Assembly: GCF_028769735.1 (NCBI RefSeq)
Contig: NC_088179.1
Coordinates: 7,758,001-7,822,000 of the forward strand
Origin: Zonotrichia leucophrys gambelii
Taxonomy: Eukaryota > Chordata > Aves > Passeriformes > Passerellidae
Direction of reading: 5' to 3'
DNA: 64,000 nucleotides
Program-made: the position numbers and the translations under genes
Shown: positions 48,011-60,900 of the stretch, piece after piece
Layout: every line of letters begins with the position of its first letter
Numbering within the stretch: the first letter of the stretch is position 1
Notes under the pieces: model-generated
Database searches by the model: none
Told to the model about the DNA's origin: nothing
The model's input: only the letters and a program-made list of their open reading frames with translations

Positions 48011-48202
48011 CTTGCACAGCACACACTTCAGACCCTTTCCAGTCCCAGGGATACACACTTGGCCTACCAGAGAAACAAAGGCTGTAGCAGGAACTTGGAT
48101 CTTTTCTGCAATTGCTGCAGCAAATGTCACAGTTGAGATGGCCACAATCCATAGAGTACCACCACACAATTTCAGAAAGCTTCAACCCATACAGAATAAC
48201 AT
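48011..48202 (-). pseudogene. Candidate decayed first coding exon, signal-peptide-like
   Basis: On the minus strand an ATG at 48202 (and a second in frame at 48190) opens a frame that runs to a phase-0 splice donor, exon ...TGCAAG then GTAAGA (exon end 48011). One stop interrupts it, a TGA at 48184-48182, codon 7 from the first ATG. After the stop, 57 codons stay open. They encode a hydrophobic stretch TLWIVAISTVTFAAAIAEK like a signal peptide or membrane anchor, then a short part with Cys in VCIPGTG and KCVLCK. A TATA box lies 50 bases upstream of the first ATG. The alternative frame from an ATG at 48152 has eight cysteines in 47 codons. I do not recognise the product. It could be a dead cellular secreted-protein exon, or part of an endogenous retroviral leader with its splice donor. 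Chance is not excluded. Confidence 0.3.
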
Positions 48203-48251
48203 CCTATCACTTCAGAAAGCTGCAAGTAACTGCCCTTGTTGTTTAGCCCAG

Positions 48252-48261
48252 CCTTTTATCC
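48252..48261 (-). promoter_or_regulatory. TATA box
   Basis: GGATAAAAGG on the minus strand is a strong TATA-type element in a GC-richer context. A start of transcription would be expected near 48225-48230, giving a leader of about 25 bases before the ATG at 48202. It sits directly upstream of the exon candidate and downstream of the duplicated E-box elements. Confidence 0.42.
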
Positions 48262-48480
48262 CCTCCTGTTGATGCACCACACCTGTGTGCCCCTCATGGT
48301 TCATGCATTGCACCTGTGTGCCCTCTGTTCCCTTTGGTGGTTGCTCAGTGCCCCTGGGCACTCCATGGCTCGTTACCTTCAATGCTGCTCCCCTGCTGCT
48401 CACAGCTGTAGCCCATTAGGGATGAGGCTCCTACAGACCCACTCCTAATTACCCAAACTGTGTACCTACATATAATTACA
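48262..48480 (-). promoter_or_regulatory. GC-rich upstream promoter or LTR U3-like region
   Basis: This segment is GC-richer than its surroundings. The 12-mer GGCACACAGGTG (minus strand), which contains an E box, occurs twice at plus positions 48280-48291 and 48311-48322, with similar flanks. A duplicated enhancer unit next to a TATA box is typical of LTR U3 regions but also occurs in cellular promoters. The boundaries are unclear: similarity to the promoter-like composition fades near 48420-48480. I did not find clear LTR ends or a target-site duplication. Confidence 0.35.
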
Positions 48481-51400
48481 GAGAAACCTGTGAAAACAGT
48501 ACAGAAAACATGGACACTGATGTACGGATGACTCCATTTGGAGTGATGGACTCTGGGGACACTTGGGACCTAGAAAAAGATGTGTAAGCACCAAACATCA
48601 CACTAACTTGTCTTTATGACAAGTCTAAGTCCTTGAACTTTTGACTACAAAAGTCTGAATTCATGGCTTTATACCATCAAATATTTAACTTTTAACTTTT
48701 ATTGTTTCATCTTGATGCATGAAGAGACGAACCTTTTGGTCGTTCTGCTGTCTTGGATGCATTGGCACAATTATTAAGGTCAATTATGAATCTTCTATTG
48801 GTTAAGCCTTGGACAAGGATCTGTCTACCCTGAACAGAGAAGTTTCTCAATAGAGAGAGGAGGCAGCCCATTATCCAGATATAGGAAATAAAGTAGCATG
48901 TTAAATCAAATAAAAATGCTGCACATTGTCTTCAAACTGATTCCTGAAATATATTTAAAGATAAAAGGGGTCATACTTTGTCCTGCTGTATTCAGAACAT
49001 ATCAATGATGAATGGGATGGCAAGATTTATGCAGATAAGTATTTTTACATATATTTGTTTTAAACTTTACATGCTTAATTCTTCTTCTGGCTCATTCTAC
49101 AGTGAATTGCAGAAGGAAAAGTCAACCCTAGTGATAAATTGCATAAGATACAATGAAGAGTATTCACTCCAAAAATGCTAATAGTGAAACCACCATGTTC
49201 CAAACACTTCTGTAACTAAGCCTCAAGGAAACAGCTCTTACTGAACAATGTTGTTATTCAACATCAGACTCGGCATCAGAAGCATTGGCAGTCAGGCAGT
49301 TCCTGCAGTGCTGATGTGCTGATAAAGTCATTCTTGCTTTTGGCTGGGCCAGGGCCCTAAAATAACATCACTGGCACTCATGACTGAAGGTAAAAGATAA
49401 CACTGTACCTACTATATCACAATTTTCAACACAAGTCACTTTATGTACTCAAAGTTCAGCTTCCCCATAGAGAAGCCAACAGGCAGAGCACTGCTCTGGA
49501 TTCACTTTTTCCTTCCCAGTAGGTCCCAAATAAGTATGAGACACTCCTCTTGTCTTTCTCCTTAATCATGAATTCTGTCTCTTTTTGCAAAAGCACAAGG
49601 AAACAATGCACTGCCAGGTAGCTTTGCCCAATCCTAACAATGCTTTAGGAATAAATTTGTTCATCCACTCCAGACAACATATACTACTGGCAGTCTTACA
49701 ATGGCTTGTGATATGAAAAACTTAATCACAAGAAACACAGCTAACAGTGAAATTACATTAGCTTGAACAATGTTTTACATAATCCTCAACTGCCTGATCT
49801 GACATATTAGGCTTGTTTAAATTCTAATTTTCAGAAAAATAGTAGATGTGGCCTTTTTCCCCAAACTAATTGCTGGTATCTCTTTTGAGATCCATCAAAA
49901 TCCACCTTGCACATGTCAGTTTAGAACTGAGACACCAGTACTAGTGTGAAAACTATGGTGCTCCTTTTCTGAAAATAAGTATAATAAGGCATATAAAAGA
50001 AAACGGCTTAAGAGAGCTAATTAATTCAGAAAAATAATGCATTCCAGTTGTCCTGGTATTTTTCCATAAAGTCCTCGATCTGATGGTGATGAGATACTAA
50101 GGACTGCTTATTCAGAATATCAGAGCTGACTAAGAAATATGATGCTGTCTAGAGTCTTTCCAGAAGCTGACTAGACAACCAATCTCTCAAAATACTTAGA
50201 AGAAAGATAACTGCTAAAATTTCCCAAGTTTTCTTTCTTAACTGAATAGTGTCTACAAGAAATATGTGTCATAATATCAGAAACAGAAAATAAAGGTGAA
50301 GAGTAAGATAAAGAATTTCCTAAAACTTTCTGTCAAGCTGGTTTACTCTGATTTTCCTGTAGTACTCAGTCTATGGTTCTGCATCTTGAAATATGGCACT
50401 TTTCAGACCACTAACCTAAAATGATAATTGTAATTAAAATGCATTATCTCAGTAAAATGAGATTTCTTATGTTTTGCATACATTGTGTCCTGAAATAACC
50501 AATAAACTAAAAAGAAAATTCTCTGCACTCTTTGCCCAGAAAAATGTTTTCTGTTAACACAGGGGAGATAACTGTGCACTTGACTGAGCATTTAATATCA
50601 GGAAAGTTTTTAAAGTTTTCTGTTGCAGAGAAGAGATTGCTCAGAAAGTTTCATCATTGCAAAGATGCATAACTACATGAATTACTTGCCAGCAAGAAGA
50701 AAGGGGGGAATGTTGGGTGAAATTGAATGGGATCGAGCAATGGAGAGGGAAAAGGAAGATGCTGGAAGATAAACAAGTGTTTAAAAAGTCTGCTTGCTGC
50801 ACACAGAGCTTCAGAGCCAACCCCTGCAATACTGGCAGCAGCATAACAAAATCCTGCATGTGAACACGTGTGGAGGAAAGACTGCACCCTGCACTGGAGC
50901 CCAGGCTCAGCCAGAGCTATCCACCTTGATTCCAAACTTTTTAACATTCAAAACAACTATTAAAGATCATCTTGGACATGTAAAAGAAACTGATATTTTA
51001 TTCTCAGCTGAGTTTAGGGAGCTGTGTATAGCAATGGGTGGAGAAGACAGGGAGTATTTTCTGGCTGGCACAGGCTGGGGTGTTGGGGCTGCTGCAGGTG
51101 GTTCCTGGGCTGCTGCTGGGTGCAGAGCACACACATCACACCTCCAAGGGCCCTTGATGCTGCTCAGGAGCCCTGTGAGCACCAGAAATAAAACACACCA
51201 AAGCAGGGGCTGGGAGATGAGCTGATGCTCCATGTCTCAGGGCTGCTTTTAATAAGAGCAGACAAGGAGGAAGAAGAAGGGGGGCAGGCTGTGAAGGGAA
51301 AATCACACAGCTAATTGAGGAAAAGATTTTCTTTTAATGCTAAACAACCTTGAAGAAACACGATGCCAGTTTAGCTGATGATAACACTAAATGCTGGTTA

Positions 51401-53332
51401 AGGGGAGGGAAAAGAGTTGTAAATACAAAGTGAGAGCAATGGAGTTCAGGGCAACTTGAGTAGATCAGGAGCACAGAATTTTAAGCAAGTGCAGTTCCAA
51501 GATAAAAGCAGCAATGCAATGAGACAAGAAAAGAAATTCAAAATTGTTGCAAACCACTGAGCATGAAAAGGCCCTTAGCCTATTCATGAATAAGTCTTCT
51601 TCATGCCTTCCACATGGAGCTTGGTGGCAGAAAAACTTCATCAAGCAAAGCTGAACAAAAGATGCATGCAAAAACAGACTCAGGGGAGCAAGTCCAAGTC
51701 TATAAAAATGAGTGAAGATTCACTTGAAGTGCAATAAGGAATACCAGAGAGAACATAATTTCTCTTATGATAACAGTAGAAATAACAGGGCTGTTAAGAG
51801 GAAAGGTATGTGTTTGGGAGAAGTAAATAACAGAGTACATAAATGATAAGGGAGGTGGGAAAAGCTACTTATGTGTCCTAACCTATGTAAATGTTTCTAT
51901 ATAAGAACAAAACAGACCTTTAGATCTCAAGTGACATTTCTGATAATTACAAAAGACATGTTGAATTTGAAGGATAAAAGTGAAATATAAGAATATAAAT
52001 CTAATCATTTGTCCAGCTCCTTGAAATTTATCAGTGCATAAGTTGAAATACTGTACCTAACATAATGTGACACTAAAATATTACACATATTAATATTTTG
52101 CTATAATGGGTAAGCAAATCTACAGTTTCACTAAAATGGATTGTTTTCCATTAGCTTTATTTTTTCTTAGCAAATGAATAAAGGCAGTAGAAAACTGCAA
52201 GCTCAGACACTTTAAGACTTTATTAACCACACAATTACTTATGGTATTTGTGAAGAAACGAGAAGAGACATCCATAGAAAATGCCAAATAACCTTAAATT
52301 ATTCCAACACTTACCTATATAGTTCATCTCTTTCCAACACCACATTTAGTTAGATTTATACCTGCAGTACAGTAATACCAAAAGCTTTTAATTTCATTGT
52401 GTTGCATAAAATTAGTTGCAGTGCTTTTCATCATCTCATATTATGAATGATGGGAGGGGACAGACACAGTATTTAAAATGCTGACTGAATAAACCCCATG
52501 AATTATTACAGCCACATATTGCAGGCAGAAAAGAAAAGTAGGACTAAGACTGAGAGACCTTATTCAGACTTAATTTTGGAGACTGTAATACAACATGTCT
52601 TATTTGCAGCTGTACAAAAAAAAAGGCAAGATATATGTCTTCCAAACTTGGCATCTGACACACTGGTCAAATCCCTAGAGATGAGCAAAGGGGTTTTTTG
52701 GAATGAGATTATCAACATATTTAATGTCCTGAATCTGTATACATCATAAGAATAAACTTCAGCATTTCAGGGATTATTTAAAACATCTGGTTTCTCCTTT
52801 GGTTTGCAGAGTCCATGTTTGCCTTCCAGTTGTTGATCACAAGCACCAGAGCAGACGTGGGAGCTCCAAACCCCCTGCCCAGGGCAGTGCTGCCCTTGCT
52901 GGGCTGGCTGGGGGGACATGGCCAGAGCCAATCTTTGCTAACCAAGCATTGCAAGAGACATGAGAGACAGTGGGAGCTGGAGTGGAGGAGTGAAGTGCTC
53001 CAAAATAGCAATTTCTGTAAAATACATGGAGTTCCCACAGATTCTAAATGAACACATTTAACCATCTTTTTCCCATGGAATTTTAATTATTACACTTTTA
53101 CAAGCTCTTGTGACTCATAAGCAGCATTACTACATATAGACCGTATCATACTACTAAGTCAAGTTTTAGAATGTTCCACATAAAATCATTAAAAATAAAT
53201 GCAGCTGCTCTTTCTTGCTGCTTGATACAACTCATCAAGTATCCTTTTTGTGTGTGGGAACAAACTACTATCAGATTTAGATTTCAGAATTACAAAATAA
53301 AGAATTTATATATACAAATATAAATGAATGTG
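48481..53332. other. Noncoding sequence, nothing recognised
   Basis: No gene was recognised. The patch at about 50780-51240 is GC-richer and carries a 143-codon frame starting with TTG. Its glycine- and alanine-rich part comes from a low-complexity GCTGCTG-like run. Confidence 0.45.
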
Positions 53333-53372
53333 TATATATATATTCTGCCACAGACAGCAGAATATATATATA
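53333..53372. repeat. Perfect 16-bp hairpin in a TA microsatellite
   Basis: Arm 53333-53348 (TA repeats ending TATTCTGC) pairs perfectly with 53357-53372 (GCAGAATA followed by TA repeats), with loop CACAGACA (53349-53356). The TATTCTGC/GCAGAATA part is not simple repeat, so the inversion is more than two meeting TA tracts. Extra TA repeats continue to about 53378. TA palindromes of this kind extrude as cruciforms and tend to be unstable. Confidence 0.9.
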
Positions 53373-53378
53373 TATATT

Positions 53379-56300
53379 ATTTTTCTCATCACTAGTGAGG
53401 GGGAAAAAAAACCCAGTAAGGTTTTCAATCAAAAATTTTTAGGTTTAGTTATAGTATTCATGCAGGATGTCATAGATTCTGTTCATTAGATACTGGGAAA
53501 GGGCTGGTGAATCCAAGCACAATTAGACTTAGCAATAATATTGTAGATAGTAACCCTTCAAAAATTATCATAATAGTAAAAGCAGAAATAAAACCAGAAG
53601 CCCCATTTTCTTCATCCCAATCTACCAAAAAAACCACCGACCTGTCTCAAGAATGTGAATATATAATCTGTCAAGATACAAAAGATCATGTCCAAATTAT
53701 TGGTTTTGATTAATTTCCTTCTGCAGCAAGAAATCTACAGCTTGTATACATCAACCAAGTCCCACAGGTCATTCATATTTACAATTCTTTTTTCTTAAGT
53801 AATGTCTCATGTGCCATCATGCACAAGTGATAAACGGCGCTTGTCAAACACCCAATTGCCAATTCACTTCTTGACTTTAAGGGTCACACTGCAAGCACCT
53901 GGAGTAAAATTCCCCAGAAAACTCTGCCAGCCCTCTATTCCATCTTCAGTTACATTGGTGTAATTCAGACAAGGAGAAATCTAAATCTGTTCTGAGCTGT
54001 ATGAAAATGATACTACTGTGAAACACCCACGTGCACCGAGCTCTGTTTAACAATCCGTGCTCTATTTCAGGGATTCATGGTGGGAAAAGTAATAGGGAGG
54101 GTGTCATCAGTTCTGAAGGTAATTTAAAAGTTATATACATGCCATAGACAAAGACCTGGCAACAGTATAATGCAGATAGTTATGCTGAATCTTTACAATA
54201 CCAAAAAGGCCAAATCTAGTATAAGCTGCATGTAGCTGGAAGGTTGTCACTAACCTCATTATAAAGGCTGATACCTGCAAAGCCTGAACTTTCCTTGATA
54301 AAGGAAGCTATGGAGCTTAAATTGTGACCTTTTGGGGCGCTTTTCTTATAAAGGTCACTATTTTGTGACAACACTGCAAAATCGATTGGTTCACCTAGTC
54401 CTTTAAAATGCATTACAACTGATGTCGCATGGGCCAGGGCAGGATACCTTTGTCAAATATTGTTAAAGTCCTACTGTTTTCTAGGAACCATAATTGATGA
54501 AGTGTGAAAGAACCAGCTCCCTCAATTCTGCCTGATTTCTCATTAAGTTATTTCTTTGGCTGATTGGCAACTGCCCAGTTCAGCAGTGGTTGTGTTATCA
54601 TGCAAAGTCAAAACCTGCAGGCTGAGCTTGCCAAGAAAGGTTTGAATGAGGAGGTGGGAGAATGGGCAGAAAGGGCCTTTGTTCTACACCGAAATTAAAT
54701 TAAACTAAAACATCCATGTCCCCTGAAAGTAAATCTTCTCCTCTTGCCTTTCTCATAGAAACCTTCAATATTTGTGAAACACAGCTTGGAACACAAGCCT
54801 TGCGTGAGATGATTAGTTTTCTAAATTGAAAAACAATTTTTTTGTCTTTGTTTCTTCATTTTCTAATATTATTTCTAGCAGAAGTTCAACATGACAGATT
54901 GGGTATGTAAACTGAAAGGGAAGTACAGATTTTCTCACTCCTGAAAAGATGTAAAACAAGTATTTCATGTAAAGAGTAACACTCATGGGGGCATAAATAT
55001 CAGTTCTGTGAAGATGCACAGACAATATATTCAGGGAATTTGCTGTGTTACTAAGAAACCTCTTCATTAAAGGGACACATTTGTTTGGATTAGACTCTGC
55101 CAGTTGAACACAGTCCTCTTCCTGAGAAATCCCCTTCATTTCCTGACATTTGTAAAGTACTATAAAATGCTAATTGGTCTCATCAGCAAACAATTAACAT
55201 TCTGTTCAGTTTTATTCTCAATGCAAAAACTATAATAGGAAATAAAATGTCATACAGCTAAGGGATAGCTGAAGACTATAACAAGAGACAATCATACCTT
55301 CTTTTAGAGGTTCATTTACCTGCATATGACCAGGTAAGCTGTCCTTGCAGATATCCACAGCCTTAGCAGCCAAAACCAATAAACATTCCTGCTTCTGACA
55401 AGTTGACTCTGGCCAGCAAAGTCTGCTGCTGAAAGAGAAAAAAATTATTATTCTAATAAAAAATCTGTCTTTGATTAGTTTTCTTTAACCTCTGTGTTCC
55501 TATCATTTCTTGCTAACCCACAGAGAGGCCTCAGATGATCACCAGTTTGCTTCCTTGCCCCAAATTTTGCTTCCTCTTGCATTAATAAGTCAGGCCTATC
55601 CTTTCCTCTCTCCACCACCAAACCTTGGAAAGAGAAGCCTGTCTGCTCCACTGTGTTTTAGTACAAGATGCCTTTCATAGCTCTGCTCTGCTAAATACTG
55701 CAGAGTTCAAGCACAACATGGTATTTGAATTAAGCTAACATGTAAAAACATTTCTGGATAAAAAATACTTTATTGCCACCAATTTAAAACCATAAACATA
55801 CTTTGAATCCAATTCAATATATTTCTTATTTGTCCCTGATTCTCTCTTGTTATTATTATTAGAAGGCATAAATTTCCAGCAGGGCTTGTGCTTGACAAGG
55901 CTCTATTATTTGCACATGACAAGGTTTATCAAAAACAGTTGGATTTTTATGAGGAGTCTTTTATGTTTCCTTCATAAAATATAAATAAATGAAAAGGATT
56001 AGACGGAGGAAGCAGAGTATAATTCATCACCAATGTGAAGCAGAAGGAGCAGGCTGCAGATGGATGAACTGAAGAACAACATGGTGACTGGAAATCCTTC
56101 TCTCTCAGATGTCGGGGAGCAAAGAGCATAACAGAGGAACATTGACTTTTCTTGCCATTTCAAGGTGTCCCTAAAAGTACAAAGTACAGACTCTTCCTGA
56201 AATGCAAACCCACACACAAAACAGTGGTAGAAGCTGGTCACTTTTTTGGCTGATATATTTTCATGGTTACAAAATAAATTAAAAGAACAGAAACTTAAAA

Positions 56301-57503
56301 TTAAATTTGCTCCCTGTAGTTAAAAGAACAATTAGGAGGAAAAAAAACCTTTTAAGGTGGCAGTGTCTTACTTTGTTCATCATTACCCTCACGTCAGTCA
56401 GAATAAAATCAATTAAATTGCCTTGTATTCCCATATAAACTGGTGGTGAAGACAACAGCCCACATTTTTACCCAACCAAAACCTAATAAGTCATCCTCCA
56501 ATTCTAGAACAAGCCCATGGGCTCACTTCTGCCTACCACATATGCCATATGCCACATGAAGAAACTCCAGGAGTGAGGTTGTTCTCTTACACAAGGCAAT
56601 GGCATGGACAGATTAGGCACAGAGTAATTGTGTTTATTTGGAAAGAATTTGCTGAGCAAGCCACAAAAGTCTGATAAGCAAAGTGGTCAAAAACATCAAG
56701 TACTGAGTGGCTCCAAAATCTATCTTTTCAAGGCCAGTCCCTTCTTTCCAGCACAACTGAATTTCCATTTCTCTTGCAACTGTAAAATTTGGGTGTTCAC
56801 TTTTTGTCCAATTCAGAATGAAAACATTATTGCAGATAGTAAAAATTCTAATGTTTGGTTTCAGTAAGGTGAACACAAAAGCCAAAACACACACAAAATA
56901 TATCAATATAGCAGAAAGTCAAGATACCTTATTATAAAAAGAGTAAAAATATATCTAAACCATCTATTTATGCACATTTTTCTTCTAAATTTCTTTAAAG
57001 AGATTATATTCTCATGGATCGTTTCTTTTTTGGTGAAATTTCAATAAAAAACTTCTCAAAAAGCTCTGGTACAGTTGGAAGTGGGAATTTCCAAGATCTT
57101 TCCTGAAATAAAAGCTGATGGTCATCATAGTTATTTAGGGTGGAAAGCATGCAGTTCTTAGATGCAAGTGTTATGCAAATTGCTTCGCAGATGAATTATG
57201 AAAATACTATCTTACATTAAATCATTGCTGTGTTCTACATATTTTTTCCAAAACAACTAAAAAGACCCTCCCCTAAGCTGATCTCTTACTGACCCATAAC
57301 CTTACCTATAAAAACTTCTGGGTTTTATCTATATGAGGTGTGCCTTTCTTCCCACACCTACACAGGACTCTGCCTGTCAGTACTAAATCTGTTTGCAACA
57401 ACAAAGGAGTCAAGGGAAAATATCCTTAGAGACAAAGTGAATTATCCAGAATAACTATGAAAGCTTAACTTAAAATAATGGCTTACAGAATGATGGGTAC
57501 AAG
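53379..57503. other. AT-rich noncoding sequence
   Basis: No gene, RNA or repeat family was recognised. All frames are short and carry no known motif. Confidence 0.5.
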
Positions 57504-57929
57504 ATGGAAAGAGACTGTCTCAAGGAGATAAATTTTGCTAACAGTTTTTCCACAGTGAAAAGACATATATTATATTTAAACAACCCTCTGATTCAATTCT
57601 GTGAGAGCTGCAGTAGAAATCCAGTAGAGAAACATTTTCTGGCACTTCTACATCACATGCTCAAAGCACAAGTTAAACCACAAGTGTTAATGTGCAAGCT
57701 AAAGGAAAACATAAACATTTATTGCTATATTTTAGAATTAGCTCAGAAAGAACTAACATTTTCCTCTTTCTTTCATTTTAATATAGTCATTTTAGATCTG
57801 GATCCTACAAGTTTTGTCCATGTGATTTGCCACACAAGCAAAGCTGAGATGGCATTAGGGTTTGTAGGATCTGTGCCTTACATTGCAAGTTCTTTATACA
57901 CCACCAGTGCTAAAGAGAGAAATAATTAA
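57504..57929 (+). other. Unassigned 141-codon ORF
   Basis: This is the longest ATG-initiated frame of the window, running to a TAA at 57927-57929. The translation has scattered cysteines and hydrophobic stretches but no signal peptide at its start and no recognised domain. It lies in AT-rich DNA with no promoter, splice or composition signal. A frame this long is expected by chance somewhere in 64 kb read in six frames, so I regard it as probably noncoding. Confidence 0.1.
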
Positions 57930-60900
57930 TGGGACATAGACAGATTCAGGTGCCATTTAAGGTAAACTCATTCCCAGGAATTTCTTGTGATGCAGGCTAT
58001 GTAGCATTGCACTGCATTGACTAACTAAACCTCTGCATTAATCAAGTCTATCTTTTATTCATGGGTCTGAACCTTTTCATTGTTGGAAATGAATTCTGAC
58101 CTCCTGGTACCTCTCTCTCTACCCAGCCCTGTATTAAATGTGCTGGATATGCCCTGATTTAATCAAGTTACTCAAATCTGACTCAGATGATGATAGAATC
58201 TGACCAGATAGCCTCATTATTTGTTTTGGACTGTTGACTAAATCTTTGGCACACCCTGTAGTGGATTACAGCATGGATCAAAACAGGGTAAAAAAATGGT
58301 GCTGTGAAATGGTATTTCAATATATGGGAGAGCACTATATCTGATCTGCAGACATGCTGGTTATAAACACATGGCAAAACCCAACTCCAGGCAGGATGGG
58401 AAGGCTTTCCTACGTGCCATATACAAAGGCATCAGCATTACATTTATTCTTGTTTTTCCTTCTGATCATTCAAAACAACATGATGCTGCTACCATTTAGC
58501 CCCTCTTGTTACTGGATGTAGAGCAATGATTTTCATAAAATCAAAATTAATGAACTCACAGAGTACTGATATTTAAAGCAACATTCAATGAAGACATATT
58601 AGAGTATTAATGGCTGCAATCTGGGACTCATTTCCATTCAAATGAAGCAACTAATTAATTGAGAGTAGTCAGCAGACAGAGTCCAGCAAAATAATTGTTA
58701 TTCTACAGGTGACTAGAGCTGTCCTTGTGACTCCTTAATAAAAGAGGAACCTCAGCCACCATCTCTAGTTTCAGCCTCTGCTGACATTCTGTATGTCAAG
58801 AAAGTGCCATGTGTGATGTCTCTGGAGCATCTGGGATCCCTGGGGCAGGGAGTGAAATGCAGAAGTGACAGGGGAGAGCTGATTTATGCACTTACTCTCT
58901 CCCCTGCATTAGACATTAACAGAGTGTGCCACTCCTCACCTTGTACCAGAGACAAATACCAACTACTGAACCACCAAAAGAGTGACCAGAGGAGTAAAGT
59001 TAAACCAGAGCAAGCTCAAGGCGCCCCTCTGCTCTGCACTGAGATTTGTCAGGTGTTAGGTACAAAGACAGGGGTTACAGATGGGCAGAGCATGTTTGAA
59101 ACGCAGTGGAACAGAGTAAAGATCAGGCAGAATTAAATGGAAAAAAGAGGCACAAAGAAACAAGTGGACAAATGCTGCTGTCTCCAAAAAGGGCTCGAAG
59201 GGATCAGTTCTGAGGAGCTGCAGTTACACCAGTTTGTTTTTCTATTTGAATTCAGCTGAAGTGGTTTTCCAGAGCCAGCTTGGTAGGTTACACAAGGTGA
59301 GCACTGCAATTCCAGGACACGAGGGCAGGGGCTGATCCAGTTTATGCCAGTTCTCCTTGGACACAGGCACTCATTGCTCAACAGGACCAACCAGACACAC
59401 AGGAAGAAGCAGGCTGCAGGTGCCACACACACACCATCATCACCTCTTGCAGCAGGCATTTGCTATCTCTGAATAACACAGCTCATGTGCAACTACCAGC
59501 CCATGTCCCTCCTGTGCCCATCCTGTCACACTGGTGAGAAGGTCACCTAACAACAAGCAGGACTTGGAGTAGGAAATCTGAAAGCTTAATAAAAATGTTT
59601 GTCCTGTGAGCTGAGTTCTCATGCCTCAGTCTGTCACAAGAGCACAGGAAGAGTCTGGAATGACTCCTGTGCATTTCTTCTGAACCCTCATCACATCAAT
59701 GGCTTTATTACACACCAGGATGAGCCACCTCCCAGACTGCCTCTCTGTTTGTGGCTGTGATTTTTCACTGCTTTCATTCTTAATAACAGGTTCACAGATT
59801 CAATCAGGGAATACAGAAAAATATCTCACACCATCTGTTTAGAAGGTATATTTCACACCCTAGGGCTGATTCGAGAGCTAGTAAAGAGGTGACAGCTTTA
59901 GTCTAGCTCTTAAGATCTTCCTGTATGGCTTTAATAGTAACTAAAAGCAGCCTTTAGCTCCAAAATTGTACCACAGTCTGAAATGCAGAGCTGATAGTCA
60001 CATATTAGAGCTCAAATTCTTCCCCACTAACCGCACAAGATACCAGTTCATTCCTTGCATAGTCTCTTATTTAAAGGAGGTTCTTTATCAGCTGGTGTAT
60101 TGTCATGGGCAGGGTGGGAATCCTACACACTCTAAATCAAATCCATTTGTAGGTACTGAAAAGAAAATGCATCTAAAAACATTACTAATTATTATTATAA
60201 TAATCACCATCATCCTGCTTGCTGAGAAATACAAAATAACATATTCCATTACTCAAAAATACCAAACCATTAAACCCAAAGAAATAAGTAAGAACAAGGA
60301 AATCATTGAAAAAATAATTCTGTAAGATAGTTGATAAGAGCATCACTATTTTCTGTCCAGAAAAATTGCTTTTCCTCTCTAAGAATTGATTAACATTTTG
60401 CAAATTTTGTACAGAGTTGTATTTGGTCTGTGGACACATTTCCATGACCTGAAACTGTGTTTATACATAAATGAACTGTGGTTATTTTCATGAACAGTCT
60501 GCTAAACTGAGAGCATTTGCCAGAATAACAAGGAAATATTTGATTTAGGACAGTGATTGTTCACCTTGGAAACAGAGTTGCACACTAAAGACATCCAGTC
60601 ATGGCAAAGTCATCTGTCCCAATGAGACAGCTTGCTTTGCATATTGCTCCTACTCCAAATGTGCCAAAGGCACTTCTGAACAAGCCAACCAGAGTCCAAG
60701 AAGCTCTGTTCTACTGAGAGCCACAGCAATGCTCAGCTTCAAATGAGGGCAGATTTGATTTATTGATGCTCTGTCTGCCAGACAGGAGCTGTACAAGAGA
60801 TAAGCAACATCCACAGCTTTGTAAAATGTTCTTCTTGAAGGCAAGTTTCCAGGAGGGAAGTAAAAAATTAAAAAATCAAAGAAAACCCTATAATAATTGT

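Noticed and set aside
50794..51225. 143-codon frame in a GC-richer patch
   Set aside because: It starts with TTG. Its Gly/Ala-rich part is a translated low-complexity run and the rest is unrecognised.
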